From positions 1 to 5,023 of the forward strand of contig CAMTGL010000155.1 of the NCBI GenBank assembly GCA_947071955.1: a DNA stretch of 5,023 nt, written 5' to 3'. The notes beneath the pieces are model-generated. The model was not told the DNA's origin. It did no database searches and saw only the letters and a program-made list of their open reading frames with translations. Positions 1 through 5,023 of this stretch are shown piece after piece. The stretch is from an uncultured Plesiomonas sp. Lineage in GTDB: Bacteria > Pseudomonadota > Gammaproteobacteria > Enterobacterales > CAMTGL01. The position numbers and the translations under genes were made by a program. The number at the start of each line of letters is the position of its first letter. Position 1 is the stretch's first letter.

Positions 1-598
1 CGCTCAGCTGTAGGGCACAGGAGGTTAAATAGGGCTGCAGCACCTCACGCACACCATTATTAAAGGTGCCGAAAGAGTTCATAAGCCAGGCAATCGCTGC
101 ATTACGGGCTGAGTGCTCAAATTCTGATTTGGCCACGACACTGTCGTAACCGATATCTGGCTGGCAAGCCAGTTGGCGTACCAGATCTAGCATGCGTTGT
201 TTTGGGGCACTCAAACGGCTTTGCAGCAGATCACAGACAATCAGCGCACCGGCATTGATAAATGGGTTACGCGGTTTCCCCTTTTCTAACTCAATTTGTA
301 CCAGCGAGTTAAACGGCTGACCGGAAGGCTCTTTGCCTACGCGTGACCAGATTTCAGCTTCGGGATAACGAGTCAGCGCCAGTGTTAACGCCAGCACTTT
401 TGAGATGGATTGAATAGAGAATCGCTCTTGTGCGTCACCGGCTTGATACACAGTACCGTCAGACAGACACACCGCAATACCCAGTCTCTCTGCCGGAACG
501 CTGGCCAAAGCCGGAATGTAGTCGGCCACTTTTCCTTGCCCGAGCAGCGGGCGTACCTGCGTTAAAATATCATCCAGCAGTGCGTTACTCAGTATCAC
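1..598 (-). CDS. glsB: Glutaminase, GlsB/YneH type (C-terminus cut by window edge)
   Basis: Predicted cytosolic serine-dependent beta-lactamase-fold glutaminase, which hydrolyses L-glutamine to L-glutamate and ammonia. My translation of the minus strand gives about 199 residues of a family usually near 300-310 aa, so roughly the last third lies beyond position 1. Visible landmarks are RPLLGQGKVADYIPAL (16-31), the catalytic SxxK box as FSIQSISK (Ser64, Lys67), PFINAGAL with Asn115, SEFEHSARN with Glu159 and Asn166, and Tyr190. These sit at a constant offset of two from the substrate-binding residues I recall for E. coli YneH. The second catalytic tyrosine and the glycine-rich end are outside. 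I chose the GTG at 598 because the frame is closed by a stop at 614-616, no ATG precedes the conserved SNALLDDIL start, and AGGGGA lies 6 bases upstream. It is preceded by its own probable promoter and appears monocistronic here. The family call is secure; the choice between glsA and glsB naming is a convention. Confidence 0.93.
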   Translation of the reverse strand, partial: MILSNALLDDILTQVRPLLGQGKVADYIPALASVPAERLGIAVCLSDGTVYQAGDAQERFSIQSISKVLALTLALTRYPEAEIWSRVGKEPSGQPFNSLVQIELEKGKPRNPFINAGALIVCDLLQSRLSAPKQRMLDLVRQLACQPDIGYDSVVAKSEFEHSARNAAIAWLMNSFGTFNNGVREVLQPYLTSCALQLS

Positions 599-604
599 TC
601 GAAT

Positions 605-610
605 TCCCCT
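605..610 (-). promoter_or_regulatory. Ribosome binding site for glsB (decides the GTG start)
   Basis: On the minus strand AGGGGA is followed by 6 bases and then the GTG at 598. With the in-frame stop at 614-616 just upstream, this leaves GTG 598 (or the less likely ATT at 604) as the start of the glutaminase. Confidence 0.6.
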
Positions 611-638
611 GTCTTAATGGCGGTTGTTGCAGGGCGCA

Positions 639-647
639 AGAATAGCA
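639..647 (-). promoter_or_regulatory. Candidate extended -10 promoter for glsB
   Basis: The minus strand carries TGC followed by TATTCT (644-639), an extended -10 type element matching TATAAT at 4 of 6 positions. The implied transcription start near 632 would leave an untranslated leader of about 34 bases before the GTG at 598. The bases at the expected -35 spacing (around 662-667) match the consensus poorly, so this would depend on the TGn extension or on an activator. This is assigned by eye only. Confidence 0.35.
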
Positions 648-663
648 TATTGCAGGGAAAGGA

Positions 664-674
664 GCGGTAACCGC
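664..674. repeat. Short inverted repeat upstream of glsB
   Basis: GCGGT and ACCGC form a perfect 5-base inverted repeat around a single central A. It overlaps the place where a -35 box for glsB would lie. It could be a protein-binding half-site pair, but an 11-base palindrome of this kind can easily arise by chance. Confidence 0.3.
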
Positions 675-717
675 GCTACCCTATTCTGTATATTCAATTT
701 TTGTGCGAAAAAGGGAT

Positions 718-746
718 AAAAAAACGGATACCCTGCGGTATCCGTT
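718..746 (-). terminator. Rho-independent terminator of the trmB-yggL operon
   Basis: On the minus strand a perfect 10-base-pair stem (AACGGATACC at 723-732 paired with GGTATCCGTT at 737-746) with a 4-base loop is followed directly by a run of seven T (718-724 on the plus strand read as A). It begins 35 bases after the yggL stop codon, the expected place for transcript release, and separates this operon from glsB. Confidence 0.9.
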
Positions 747-780
747 GTTGCTGTGAGCTGTTATGACAAACGTAGGGGGA

Positions 781-1107
781 TTAATCCCACCAAACATCCA
801 GCAAGTCACTGATGTCGATATCGTTCAGGCCTTGCTTCTCTGCCCAGCTTTTTACCAGCTGACGATGCTCTTCGGTACATTTACCGATTTTTTGCAGCAC
901 GATCAGGCCTTCCCAGTTCAGGTAGCCGCTACCGTCATAAGATAAGCCTTGCGGCTCGATCACTTCTGCAATGAAAGAGTCTAGTGCGGTATCAATCTGT
1001 TCTGCGCTAGTGCCTTCCGGAAACTGCCAGCTTGCAGTAAAGCCCAGCTCTTGGAACTCATCCACATGCAGTTTTTTGCGCAGACGTGCGCTACGATGTT
1101 TAGACAT
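781..1107 (-). CDS. yggL: YggL family 50S ribosome-binding protein (DUF469)
   Basis: Small cytosolic protein of 108 aa, the same length as E. coli YggL and alignable throughout. It has a basic start with RLRKKLHVDEFQELGF (8-23), FPEGTS (29-34), a central acidic helix FIAEVIEP (45-52), DGSGYLNWEGL (58-68), IGKCTEEH (74-81) and the conserved C-terminal DVWWD. The family is annotated as binding the large ribosomal subunit; its exact role is not well established, so I claim only ribosome association. Its ATG overlaps the trmB stop codon by one base (TAATG). AGAGGA at 1115-1120, inside the end of trmB, sits 7 bases before the start, so translation is probably coupled to trmB. It is the last gene of the operon, with a strong terminator 35 bases beyond its stop. 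Confidence 0.95.
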   Translation of the reverse strand: MSKHRSARLRKKLHVDEFQELGFTASWQFPEGTSAEQIDTALDSFIAEVIEPQGLSYDGSGYLNWEGLIVLQKIGKCTEEHRQLVKSWAEKQGLNDIDISDLLDVWWD

Positions 1108-1823
1108 TACTCTGTCCTCTCGAACATTAGATCCCAGACTCCATGCCCCAAACGGTGCCCACGCCGCTCAAATTTGGTCAGCGGACGCTGCTCTGGTCGT
1201 GGCATAAAATCCCCAGTAGTGGATAGATTACGATATCCTGGCGCAGCTTGCATGATTTCCAGCATATGTTCTGCGTAATTTTCCCAATCGGTGGCCATAT
1301 GGAACACGCCACCTATGGCCAATTTCACTCGCAGTTGCTCGGCAAACGGCAGTTGAACGATACGGCGCTTATGGTGACGCGCTTTGTGCCATGGGTCAGG
1401 GAAAAACAGTTGCATGCCGCTGAGACTTGCATCTGGGATCATTTTTTCCAGCACTTCGATAGCATCGTGGCACATGACCCGCAGATTAGTCACGCCCATT
1501 TCATGGGCCAGTGACAAGCATGCACCTACGCCAGGTGTGTGCACTTCTATCCCAAAAAAGTTCTTCTCTGGTGCGTTTTTTGCCATTTCAACCAGTGAAG
1601 CGCCCATTCCAAAGCCGATCTCTAACACCACCGGTGCATCACGACCAAAGAGAGCTGTAAAATCAAGGGGTTGTTCTTGGAAATCAACACCCATTTCAGA
1701 CCAATAGCTTTCTAATGCCAGCTCTTGCCCTTTTGTTAAACGACCCTGACGACGTACAAAACTGCGAATTTTACGCAGATAACGACCTTCGTCATCAAAT
1801 TCTGGAATGGTGACCTCACCCAT
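1107..1823 (-). CDS. trmB: tRNA (guanine-N7-)-methyltransferase
   Basis: SAM-dependent enzyme that makes N7-methylguanosine at position 46 in the variable loop of tRNAs. The 238 residues match the roughly 239 of E. coli TrmB. Visible features are the basic RSFVRRQGRLTKGQ (20-33), the SAM-binding loop LEIGFGMG (67-74), GIEVHTPGVGACL (91-103), the class motif LFFPDPWHKARHHKRR (139-154) with the putative catalytic Asp143, GGVFHMATDW (171-180), and the C-terminal TKFERRGHRLGHGVWDL (216-232), including the T-K-F-E substrate motif. The ATG at 1823 has AGGA 7 bases upstream. The first few residues (MGEVTIPEFD) differ from the longer MKNDVISPEFD-like start in E. coli, but the spacing to the conserved part is nearly the same. 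It is the first gene of an operon with yggL and diverges from mutY. Confidence 0.97.
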   Translation of the reverse strand: MGEVTIPEFDDEGRYLRKIRSFVRRQGRLTKGQELALESYWSEMGVDFQEQPLDFTALFGRDAPVVLEIGFGMGASLVEMAKNAPEKNFFGIEVHTPGVGACLSLAHEMGVTNLRVMCHDAIEVLEKMIPDASLSGMQLFFPDPWHKARHHKRRIVQLPFAEQLRVKLAIGGVFHMATDWENYAEHMLEIMQAAPGYRNLSTTGDFMPRPEQRPLTKFERRGHRLGHGVWDLMFERTE

Positions 1824-1871
1824 GGCTTTATCCTGCTGAATAGAGTTTTAATCAATATTTATGAAAGGCGC

Positions 1872-1899
1872 ATTATGCAAAGATGGCTCAACTTAGCAA
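1872..1899 (-). promoter_or_regulatory. Candidate sigma70 promoter for trmB-yggL
   Basis: On the minus strand TTGCTA (1899-1894) and CATAAT (1877-1872) are 16 bases apart and match the consensus at 4 and 5 of 6 positions. The start would fall near 1865, leaving about 42 bases before the trmB ATG. This is the best candidate I see by eye in the divergent intergenic region. Confidence 0.5.
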
Positions 1900-1942
1900 G
1901 TAAAGCCGCAGTAGAATGTTGATTCCCTGCATCATGATCGGG

Positions 1943-1971
1943 TTTACAGCGCGCTGCGGGTATGCTGCAAT
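1943..1971 (+). promoter_or_regulatory. Candidate sigma70 promoter for mutY
   Basis: TTTACA (1943-1948, 5 of 6 to the -35 consensus) and TGCAAT (1966-1971, 4 of 6 to the -10) are 17 bases apart. The start near 1978 leaves a short leader of about 24 bases to the mutY ATG. The -10 lacks the important second-position A, so strength would be low, in keeping with a low-level repair gene. Confidence 0.4.
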
Positions 1972-2001
1972 CGCCGCCTTGACTGTTAAACTGAGCCTGT
2001 T

Positions 2002-3114
2002 ATGCCGACCCCCGTTCTTGATGCTACTGCATTTTCACAAGCCGTTTTGGCGTGGTATCACGCTTTTGGGCGTAAAACTTTACCCTGGCAGCAACATAAA
2101 ACACCTTATAAAGTGTGGCTGTCTGAGGTCATGCTACAGCAGACTCAGGTTGCCACGGTTATCCCTTATTTTGAACGTTTTATGCAGCAATTTCCAACCG
2201 TGACTGATTTGGCGGCAGCGCCGATTGATCATGTGCTGCATTTATGGACTGGTTTAGGCTATTACGCCCGTGCGCGCAATCTACATAAGGCAGCACAAAA
2301 GATTGCGGCTGAGTATCAGGGCATCTTTCCTACCGAGTATGAGCAGGTTGTCGGGTTGCCCGGTATTGGCCGTTCAACGGCCGGCGCGGTATTATCACTT
2401 TCGCTCAATCAGCACTACCCCATTTTAGACGGTAATGTGAAACGGGTGTTGGCACGCTGCTATGCAGTTGAGGGCTGGCCGGGACAAAAGGCGGTTGAAA
2501 ATCAATTGTGGGCGCTGAGTGAACAGGTCACGCCGCAACAGGATGTGGCATCGTTTAATCAGGCGATGATGGATTTAGGCGCGCTGGTGTGCACCCGCTC
2601 AAAACCCAAGTGCAGCCTCTGCCCGCTGGCCAAGGGGTGTGTTGCATATGCGCAAGAGAGCTGGGCTGCTTATCCGGGGAAAAAACCCAAACAGACGTTA
2701 CCGGAAAAAGAGGGTTACCTGCTGCTGCTAGTTGATCGTATGAGCACGGAACAGACCGGTGAGGCCACAGTTGCCACCGAACAGGCGCAGGTCTGGCTTG
2801 AGCAGCGCCCGCCCAGCGGCTTATGGGGCGGATTGTTCTGCTTTCCGCAGTTTTCTACCTGTGATGAAGCCCAACAGTGGCTAGCGCAGCGCGGATTACG
2901 GGTACAACGCCAGTTAGGTGCATTTCGCCATACGTTTAGCCATTTTCATCTGGATATCATTCCGCTGCTGGTTTTTGCTGATCAAACACAGGTGTGCATG
3001 GATGCAGGGCCGGGTCTCTGGTATAAATTAGCGCAACCACAGACGGTCGGGTTAGCCGCACCGGTCGAACGTTTACTGCGCCAGTTACCTGACGCACTAT
3101 CTGACGAGGAGTAA
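2002..3114 (+). CDS. mutY: A/G-specific adenine DNA glycosylase
   Basis: Base-excision repair enzyme that removes adenine mispaired with 8-oxoguanine or guanine, preventing G:C to T:A transversions. The N-terminal catalytic half carries LPWQ (27-30), SEVMLQQTQV (41-50) with catalytic Glu42, the helix-hairpin-helix LPGIGRSTAGAV (119-130) and ILDGNVKRVLARC (141-153) with Asp143. The 4Fe-4S cluster ligands are Cys197, Cys204, Cys207 and Cys213. The C-terminal Nudix-like 8-oxoG recognition domain shows RPPSGLWGG (269-277) and the FSH loop at 312-314. At 370 aa it is longer than E. coli MutY (350), mostly through about 15 extra residues near 246-260. The ATG at 2002 is the only sensible start because an in-frame stop lies at 1987-1989; the Shine-Dalgarno there is weak. 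It leads the mutY-yggX-mltC run, with yggX only 4 bases downstream. Confidence 0.98.
   Translation: MPTPVLDATAFSQAVLAWYHAFGRKTLPWQQHKTPYKVWLSEVMLQQTQVATVIPYFERFMQQFPTVTDLAAAPIDHVLHLWTGLGYYARARNLHKAAQKIAAEYQGIFPTEYEQVVGLPGIGRSTAGAVLSLSLNQHYPILDGNVKRVLARCYAVEGWPGQKAVENQLWALSEQVTPQQDVASFNQAMMDLGALVCTRSKPKCSLCPLAKGCVAYAQESWAAYPGKKPKQTLPEKEGYLLLLVDRMSTEQTGEATVATEQAQVWLEQRPPSGLWGGLFCFPQFSTCDEAQQWLAQRGLRVQRQLGAFRHTFSHFHLDIIPLLVFADQTQVCMDAGPGLWYKLAQPQTVGLAAPVERLLRQLPDALSDEE
3107..3111 (+). promoter_or_regulatory. Strong yggX ribosome binding site inside the end of mutY
   Basis: AGGAG lies in the last codons of mutY, 7 bases before the yggX ATG at 3119. A ribosome finishing mutY at 3112-3114 would cover it, which supports translational coupling. 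This site is much stronger than the one in front of mutY, so yggX is probably made in larger amounts than MutY. Confidence 0.7.
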
Positions 3115-3118
3115 CACC

Positions 3119-3391
3119 ATGAGCCGGACTATTTTTTGTGCTCGTTTACAGCAAGATGCCGAAGGATTGGCTTTTCAGCTCTATCCGGGTGAATTGGGTA
3201 AGCGCATTTATGACTCTATTTCTAAAGCGGCATGGGCTGAATGGCAAAGTAAACAAACCATGCTGATCAATGAAAAAAAACTGAGCATGATGAATGTTGA
3301 ACACCGCCAGTTCCTTGAGCAGGAGATGGTAAAATTCCTGTTTGAAGGGCAGGATGTTCAGATTGATGGTTACACTCCGCCGAGTGAATAA
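3119..3391 (+). CDS. yggX: Probable Fe(II)-trafficking protein YggX
   Basis: Small cytosolic protein of 90 aa (E. coli 91) linked to iron handling and protection or repair of oxygen-labile Fe-S clusters. The family signature is intact: MSRTIFC with the conserved Cys7, AEGLAFQLYPGELGKRIY (14-31), AW.EWQSKQTMLINEKKL (38-55), and MVKFLFEG (70-77). It diverges from E. coli only at scattered positions and at the C-terminal tail. It follows mutY by 4 bases with a strong Shine-Dalgarno, so the two are co-transcribed. This fits functionally because MutY itself holds a 4Fe-4S cluster. In E. coli yggX is a SoxRS-responsive gene; I did not find a convincing SoxS box by eye inside the end of mutY, so regulation here is open. 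Confidence 0.97.
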   Translation: MSRTIFCARLQQDAEGLAFQLYPGELGKRIYDSISKAAWAEWQSKQTMLINEKKLSMMNVEHRQFLEQEMVKFLFEGQDVQIDGYTPPSE

Positions 3392-3407
3392 TAATAAAAC
3401 CACAGAT

Positions 3408-3442
3408 GAACCAGCAGCTTGCGGTGTTGGTTCTCTTGGAAC
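3408..3442 (+). promoter_or_regulatory. Foldable leader between yggX and mltC
   Basis: The 61-base gap holds a 9-base-pair hairpin (3408-3416 with 3425-3433, one G-U pair, 8-base loop). It shares 3430-3433 with a second, smaller stem (GTTC 3430-3433 with GAAC 3439-3442). The second stem includes part of the only GGA (3438-3440), the weak Shine-Dalgarno candidate of mltC, 12 bases before its ATG. No proper T run follows the first hairpin, so it is not a classical terminator; it may shape mRNA stability or mltC translation. Confidence 0.35.
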
Positions 3443-3452
3443 TGCCTGAACT

Positions 3453-4532
3453 ATGAAGAAAAAACTCGCACTTTGTCTGATTATTCCGTTACTGGCCTCT
3501 TGTGCCAGTAAACCGAAAGAGAACCCTGAGCTTTACGTAAAAGACACCAATGGTTTTGATATTTTTATGGGGCAATTTGCGGCCAATATTGAAGACCTCT
3601 GGGGCCTCAATGAGATGCTGGTCGCAACCCGTAAAGATTACGTGAAATATACCGACCATTACCAAACCCGCAGCCATATCGATTTTGAAAAAGGCTCGGT
3701 GATTGTTGAGACTATCTCTACCCGTAATCCGCAAGATAAGCTAAAAAATGCGCTGGTTCACACGTTATTAATGGGTGAAGATCCGACCGGTATTGATCTG
3801 TTCTCTGACAGCGATGTACCTATCAGTAAGCATCCGTTTTTAACCGGGCAGGTGCTCGATGATGAGAAAAAACCGATTGCAACCCCTTGGCGTGCCGAGC
3901 GCTTTGCTGATGTGCTATTGCGTACGCAGCTAAAAAGCCGGGCTATCGGTAACCAAACCGTGTGGTATTTGGAAGTACCGATGATTGCTAATCATCTGAA
4001 TTATCGGGCAAAAAAATATATCCATATCGTACGAAAAGCATCGAAGAATTATAATGTGGATGAGAGCCTGATTCTGGCTATCATGCAGATTGAGTCAAGT
4101 TTTAACCCGTATGCAGTCAGCTCTGCCAATGCGCTAGGGTTGATGCAGGTGGTACAAACTACTGCTGGGCGGGATGTTTACCGGCTGGTGAAAAACCAAG
4201 ATGGCTCTCCGAGCCGCGATTACCTGTTTGATCCAGAAAAGAATATCGATACCGGTACGGCATATTTGCACATTTTACAGACCAATTATTTGGGCCAAAT
4301 TCGTAATCCGACTTCACGCCGCTATGCGATGATCTCAGCCTATAACGGTGGTGCGGGTGCGGTACTGCGGGTGTTCTCGCAAGATAAGCAAAAAGCCGTT
4401 GATATGATAAATAACCTAAGCCCTGATGAAATTTACAATATTCTGACGACCAGACACCCATCAGCACAGGCACGGAATTATCTGTACAAAGTGAACACGG
4501 CACAAAAAGGTTACCGCGGGCGGATTGTGTAA
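3453..4532 (+). CDS. mltC: Membrane-bound lytic murein transglycosylase C (lipoprotein)
   Basis: Outer-membrane lipoprotein that cleaves the MurNAc-GlcNAc bond of peptidoglycan with formation of a 1,6-anhydromuramoyl product, acting in murein turnover. At 359 aa it equals E. coli MltC. A signal peptide with a KKK start and a hydrophobic core leads to the lipobox LASC (14-17), so Cys17 is the lipidated residue; the next residue is Ala, not Asp, consistent with sorting to the outer membrane. The N-terminal domain (about 27-180) includes DTNGFDIFMGQFAANI (31-46). The SLT catalytic domain (about 190-345) has ESLILAIMQIESSFNPYAVS (204-223) with catalytic Glu214, ALGLMQVVQTTAG (227-239), NIDTGTAYL (264-272) and the AYNGG motif (296-300). 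The start is fixed by the signal peptide; its Shine-Dalgarno is poor. It is the last gene of the operon, with a terminator 35 bases after its stop. Confidence 0.98.
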   Translation: MKKKLALCLIIPLLASCASKPKENPELYVKDTNGFDIFMGQFAANIEDLWGLNEMLVATRKDYVKYTDHYQTRSHIDFEKGSVIVETISTRNPQDKLKNALVHTLLMGEDPTGIDLFSDSDVPISKHPFLTGQVLDDEKKPIATPWRAERFADVLLRTQLKSRAIGNQTVWYLEVPMIANHLNYRAKKYIHIVRKASKNYNVDESLILAIMQIESSFNPYAVSSANALGLMQVVQTTAGRDVYRLVKNQDGSPSRDYLFDPEKNIDTGTAYLHILQTNYLGQIRNPTSRRYAMISAYNGGAGAVLRVFSQDKQKAVDMINNLSPDEIYNILTTRHPSAQARNYLYKVNTAQKGYRGRIV

Positions 4533-4567
4533 CGGTAGTTACATACCATCGCACATAACCTGCAAAC

Positions 4568-4600
4568 AAAAAGCCCTGCTATTTTTTAGCAGGGCTTTTT
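4568..4600. terminator. Bidirectional rho-independent terminator (mltC / KDGP aldolase gene)
   Basis: A perfect 13-base-pair inverted repeat (4568-4580 with 4588-4600, core GCCCTGCT/AGCAGGGC) encloses a 7-base A/T loop and can gain one more pair. It ends in five T on the plus strand and starts with five A, which read as a T run on the minus strand. It can therefore stop transcription from mltC and from the convergent gene at 4668-5023. Confidence 0.93.
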
Positions 4601-4667
4601 GTTGTGCGGAAAACCATTTTGCGTACATAATAATCCGCGAACGGCCTACTCAGTACGCTTAATGGGA

Positions 4668-5023
4668 TTAACCGACAATCCGCTGGGTAATTTGCAGCAA
4701 AGTAGCAACATCCTGCGGACGGGTCTGCCCGCTGGCCTTATCAATGATAGAGCTGTAAATATGCGGGATAATTTTTTCGACGCCGGCATCAAGTGCTATC
4801 TGTACAATCTCTTCAAAATTATCCAGATCAATCCCACCTGTTGGCTCAAGTGCAAACTGATTGCGCGCACAAGCCTCTGCTACACACTGGTACTCGTCAC
4901 GGTGCGTCAAACCGCCCATCGGGAAATATTTAATCGAGCTGCCCCCCATATCCTGCAGCATGGCAATGGCGGTATCAACCGGTACTAATGCTGGAGTAAA
5001 TTCACAACTGCGTGGGCCAGTTG
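4668..5023 (-). CDS. dgaF: KDGP aldolase family protein, DgaF type (N-terminal half outside window)
   Basis: The last 118 or so codons of a protein that resembles Salmonella DgaF, the 2-dehydro-3-deoxy-6-phosphogluconate aldolase of D-glucosaminate breakdown, which splits KDGP to pyruvate and glyceraldehyde 3-phosphate. The frame stays open through 5023, upstream of the Met at 4961, reading STGP-like TGP then VPVDTAIAML, so that Met is internal. The family is about 245-250 aa, so about half is missing. SSIKYFPMGG holds a Lys (codon 4929-4931) in a setting like the Schiff-base KFFP motif of classical KDPG aldolase, and LEPTGGID (around 4830-4850) resembles its phosphate-binding PTGGI; assigning these roles is my inference. 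IIPHIYSSIIDKASG is a family hallmark. The gene is convergent with mltC and shares its terminator. It is normally the end of an operon, whose other genes would lie to the right. The exact substrate, and so the symbol, is uncertain. Confidence 0.8.
   Translation of the reverse strand, partial: TGPRSCEFTPALVPVDTAIAMLQDMGGSSIKYFPMGGLTHRDEYQCVAEACARNQFALEPTGGIDLDNFEEIVQIALDAGVEKIIPHIYSSIIDKASGQTRPQDVATLLQITQRIVG

Noticed and set aside
1384..1707. Plus-strand open frames opposite trmB
   Set aside because: They mirror the TrmB reading frame; the minus-strand translation carries all TrmB motifs.
1916..2203. Open frame starting in the trmB-mutY intergenic region and running into mutY
   Set aside because: It is out of frame with the clearly conserved MutY catalytic domain and has a low-complexity Leu/Cys-rich product without family resemblance.
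3301..3345. TGGTAAAAT inside yggX as an internal promoter for mltC
   Set aside because: It resembles an extended -10, but no acceptable -35 lies at the right spacing and it falls in conserved coding sequence.
4159..4569. Long open frame antisense to mltC (136 codons)
   Set aside because: It lies opposite the conserved catalytic domain of mltC, shows no recognisable family, and is what the codon pattern of the real gene produces by chance.
4621..4659. GCGTAC and GTACGC inverted repeat downstream of the aldolase gene
   Set aside because: The 6-base arms are separated by 27 bases, with no T run or other sign of function; likely chance.
4668..4961. Treating the Met at 4961 as the true start of the aldolase gene
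   Set aside because: The frame stays open to 5023 and the upstream residues (TGP, then VPVDTAIA) continue the family sequence, so the gene is cut by the window edge rather than short.
4599..4988. Plus-strand open frame over the terminator and the KDGP aldolase gene
   Set aside because: It begins inside the terminator stem and lies opposite a minus-strand protein with strong family motifs.
1..5023. CRISPR array, insertion sequence, tRNA/rRNA or defence genes
   Set aside because: I saw no regularly spaced repeats, transposase-like frames, tRNA cloverleaf or foreign-looking block; nearly all the sequence is explained by seven conserved genes and short intergenic regions.

Overview
The window looks like chromosome of a gammaproteobacterium of the order Enterobacterales. 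Base composition is moderate. The block trmB/yggL facing away from mutY-yggX-mltC is the order known from Escherichia coli and relatives, and each of these proteins reads as a full-length ortholog of its E. coli counterpart. The TrmB and MltC sequences are diverged enough that I would not name a genus; a deeper-branching lineage (Yersiniaceae or Budviciaceae, for example) is possible but unproven.

Left part (1-1823, all minus strand): the N-terminal two thirds of a glutaminase (GlsB type) is cut by the left edge and begins at a GTG near 598. Upstream of it lies a short intergenic stretch holding its likely promoter and the terminator of the next operon. That operon is trmB-yggL, a tRNA m7G46 methyltransferase followed by a small ribosome-binding protein, joined by a one-base TAATG overlap. 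Middle (1824-2001): a divergent intergenic region with plausible promoters for trmB (minus) and mutY (plus). Right part (2002-4532, plus strand): mutY (adenine glycosylase against 8-oxoguanine mispairs), yggX (iron-trafficking / oxidative protection of Fe-S clusters) and mltC (outer-membrane lytic transglycosylase lipoprotein). mutY and yggX are separated by 4 bases; yggX and mltC are separated by 61 bases that can fold. A bidirectional terminator at 4568-4600 closes this operon. From the other side it also serves a minus-strand gene for a KDGP aldolase-family protein (DgaF type), whose C-terminal half is in the window and whose start lies beyond the right edge.

The theme is housekeeping: tRNA modification, base-excision repair with its Fe-S support protein, and murein turnover, flanked by two more variable catabolic genes (glutamine deamidation; sugar-acid aldolase). 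I find no mobile element, CRISPR array, tRNA or rRNA, and no clear sign of a novel multi-gene system. The points most worth checking are the sugar-acid locus entered at the right edge, a small insertion in MutY, and an RNA fold ahead of mltC.
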